DNA of 34,533 bases, taken from JASSUD01 sp031963225. Lineage in GTDB: Bacteria; Pseudomonadota; Gammaproteobacteria; Burkholderiales; Burkholderiaceae. This document shows, in pieces, positions 33,807 to 34,533 of this stretch. The stretch covers positions 1 through 34,533 of the forward strand of contig JASSUD010000024.1 in the NCBI GenBank assembly GCA_031963225.1. Direction: 5' to 3'. Every line of letters starts with the position of its first letter. Position 1 is the stretch's first letter. The notes beneath the pieces are model-generated. The model was not told the DNA's origin and searched no databases. It worked only from the letters and a program-made list of their open reading frames with translations. A program made the translations under genes and the position numbers.

Positions 33807-34533
33807 ATGGGTTCCACACATTTTGGTTTCAAGCGCGTGGATGAGCGCGATAAAGCGCAGAAAGTGGCAGGCGTTTTTGATGCAGTGGCCTCGCGTTATG
33901 ACCTGATGAATGATTTGATGTCAGGCGGTCTGCATCGTTTGTGGAAAGCCTTTGCGCTTCGTGAAGCGGCTGTGCGCCCAGGGTATAAAGTTCTGGATGT
34001 AGCAGGAGGCACTGCAGATCTCACACATACCCTTGCCAAACAAGCAGGCAAAAACGGGGAAGTGTGGTTAAGTGACATCAATGAGGCGATGCTGCGCGTT
34101 GGGCGAGATAGGCTATTGAATAAGGGGCAGCTTGTTCCCACGGTACTGTGTGACGCAGAAAATATATGCTTTCCTAGCGCTTACTTTGATGTGATCACGC
34201 TTGCCTTTGGCTTGCGTAATATGACACATCCCGATCGAGCGCTTAAAGAGATGGCTCGAGTGCTCAAGCCTGGTGGAAAACTGCTAGTTCTTGAATTTTC
34301 CAAAGTGCATGCTCCGCTCTCCAAGCTGTATGACTGGTACTCTTTTACTGTATTGCCGTGGTTGGGTGAAAAAATAGCAGGTGATGCGCATAGCTATCAG
34401 TATTTAGCAGAATCCATACGCATGCACCCCGACCAGGAAACCTTAAAAACCAAGATGCAAGAAGCAGGCTTCGATCAAGTTCGTTATATAAATTTGACCT
34501 TTGGTGTAGTCGCCCTACATATCGCAGTGAAGT
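33807..34533 (+). CDS. ubiE: Ubiquinone/menaquinone methyltransferase UbiE, cut by edge
   Basis: The C-methyltransferase of ubiquinone synthesis. 242 codons are visible from the ATG at 33807, and only the last few residues are missing. It has the UbiE start (THFGFKRVDE), VASRYDLMNDLMSGGLHRLWK, SAM motif VLDVAGGTADLT, LAFGLRNMTHPDRAL, and the end GVVALHIAVK. AGGG lies about 8 nt before the ATG. It is 30 bp after the HIT gene in the same direction. In Burkholderia, as I recall, a DUF971 gene lies between HIT and ubiE; it is absent here. Confidence 0.96.
   Translation, partial: MGSTHFGFKRVDERDKAQKVAGVFDAVASRYDLMNDLMSGGLHRLWKAFALREAAVRPGYKVLDVAGGTADLTHTLAKQAGKNGEVWLSDINEAMLRVGRDRLLNKGQLVPTVLCDAENICFPSAYFDVITLAFGLRNMTHPDRALKEMARVLKPGGKLLVLEFSKVHAPLSKLYDWYSFTVLPWLGEKIAGDAHSYQYLAESIRMHPDQETLKTKMQEAGFDQVRYINLTFGVVALHIAVK

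Overview
The window looks like a chromosome segment of a betaproteobacterium in the Burkholderiaceae with a shrunken, host-associated genome. The housekeeping backbone (yajC-secD-secF, comF, pilB-pilC-pilD, ispB with tRNA-Pro, rplU-rpmA-obgE, rppH, a DUF3683 FAD/Fe-S oxidoreductase, a HIT protein, ubiE) follows the order I remember from Burkholderia. Base composition is lower in GC than free-living Burkholderia (judged by eye), several genes expected between these blocks are absent, and the spaces are filled with eukaryote-like repeat proteins and broken toxin-antitoxin genes. A fungal endobacterium of the Mycoavidus/Glomeribacter type fits well, but that assignment is inference.

Layout. 1-1557: the 5' part of a minus-strand gene for an F-box plus leucine-rich-repeat protein that runs off the left edge. 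1674-5131: terminator and the secF/secD/yajC operon (minus). 5457-6484: an intergenic inverted-repeat element and comF (minus). 6659-8635: a DUF1016/YhcG-type nuclease (plus) and a possible cysteine-enzyme effector (minus). 9111-10295: metC-like gene (plus). 10446-14874: pilD, pilC and pilB (minus), with an AT-rich orphan gene inserted on the opposite strand between pilC and pilD. 14940-24620: an accessory island between pilB and tRNA-Pro. 24621-29006: tRNA-Pro, ispB, rplU, rpmA, obgE, rppH. 29215-34533: FAD/Fe-S oxidoreductase, HIT protein, ubiE (cut by the right edge).

The island is the most unusual part. It holds a 1837-residue protein with TPR-like, TIR/SEFIR-like, NACHT and 20 HEAT-type repeat segments, two small coiled-coil membrane proteins, an IS3 transposase remnant, and at least five antitoxin-type genes or remnants whose toxin partners are missing or deleted. 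A 14-bp copy of the tRNA-Pro 3' end lies at 15863-15876 in the orientation expected of an attachment-site repeat, and a diverged copy of the pilB 5' region lies beside the tRNA. Together these suggest insertion and/or tandem duplication at the tRNA locus.

Functionally the window joins protein export (SecDF-YajC), type IV pilus/competence parts (PilBCD, ComF), translation and ribosome assembly (L21, L27, Obg), isoprenoid quinone synthesis (IspB, UbiE) and RNA turnover (RppH) with proteins likely to face the host or phages (F-box-LRR, NACHT-HEAT, C-H-D candidate effector). A dispersed palindromic element occurs at four intergenic sites and supplies the stop codons of both obgE and rppH.
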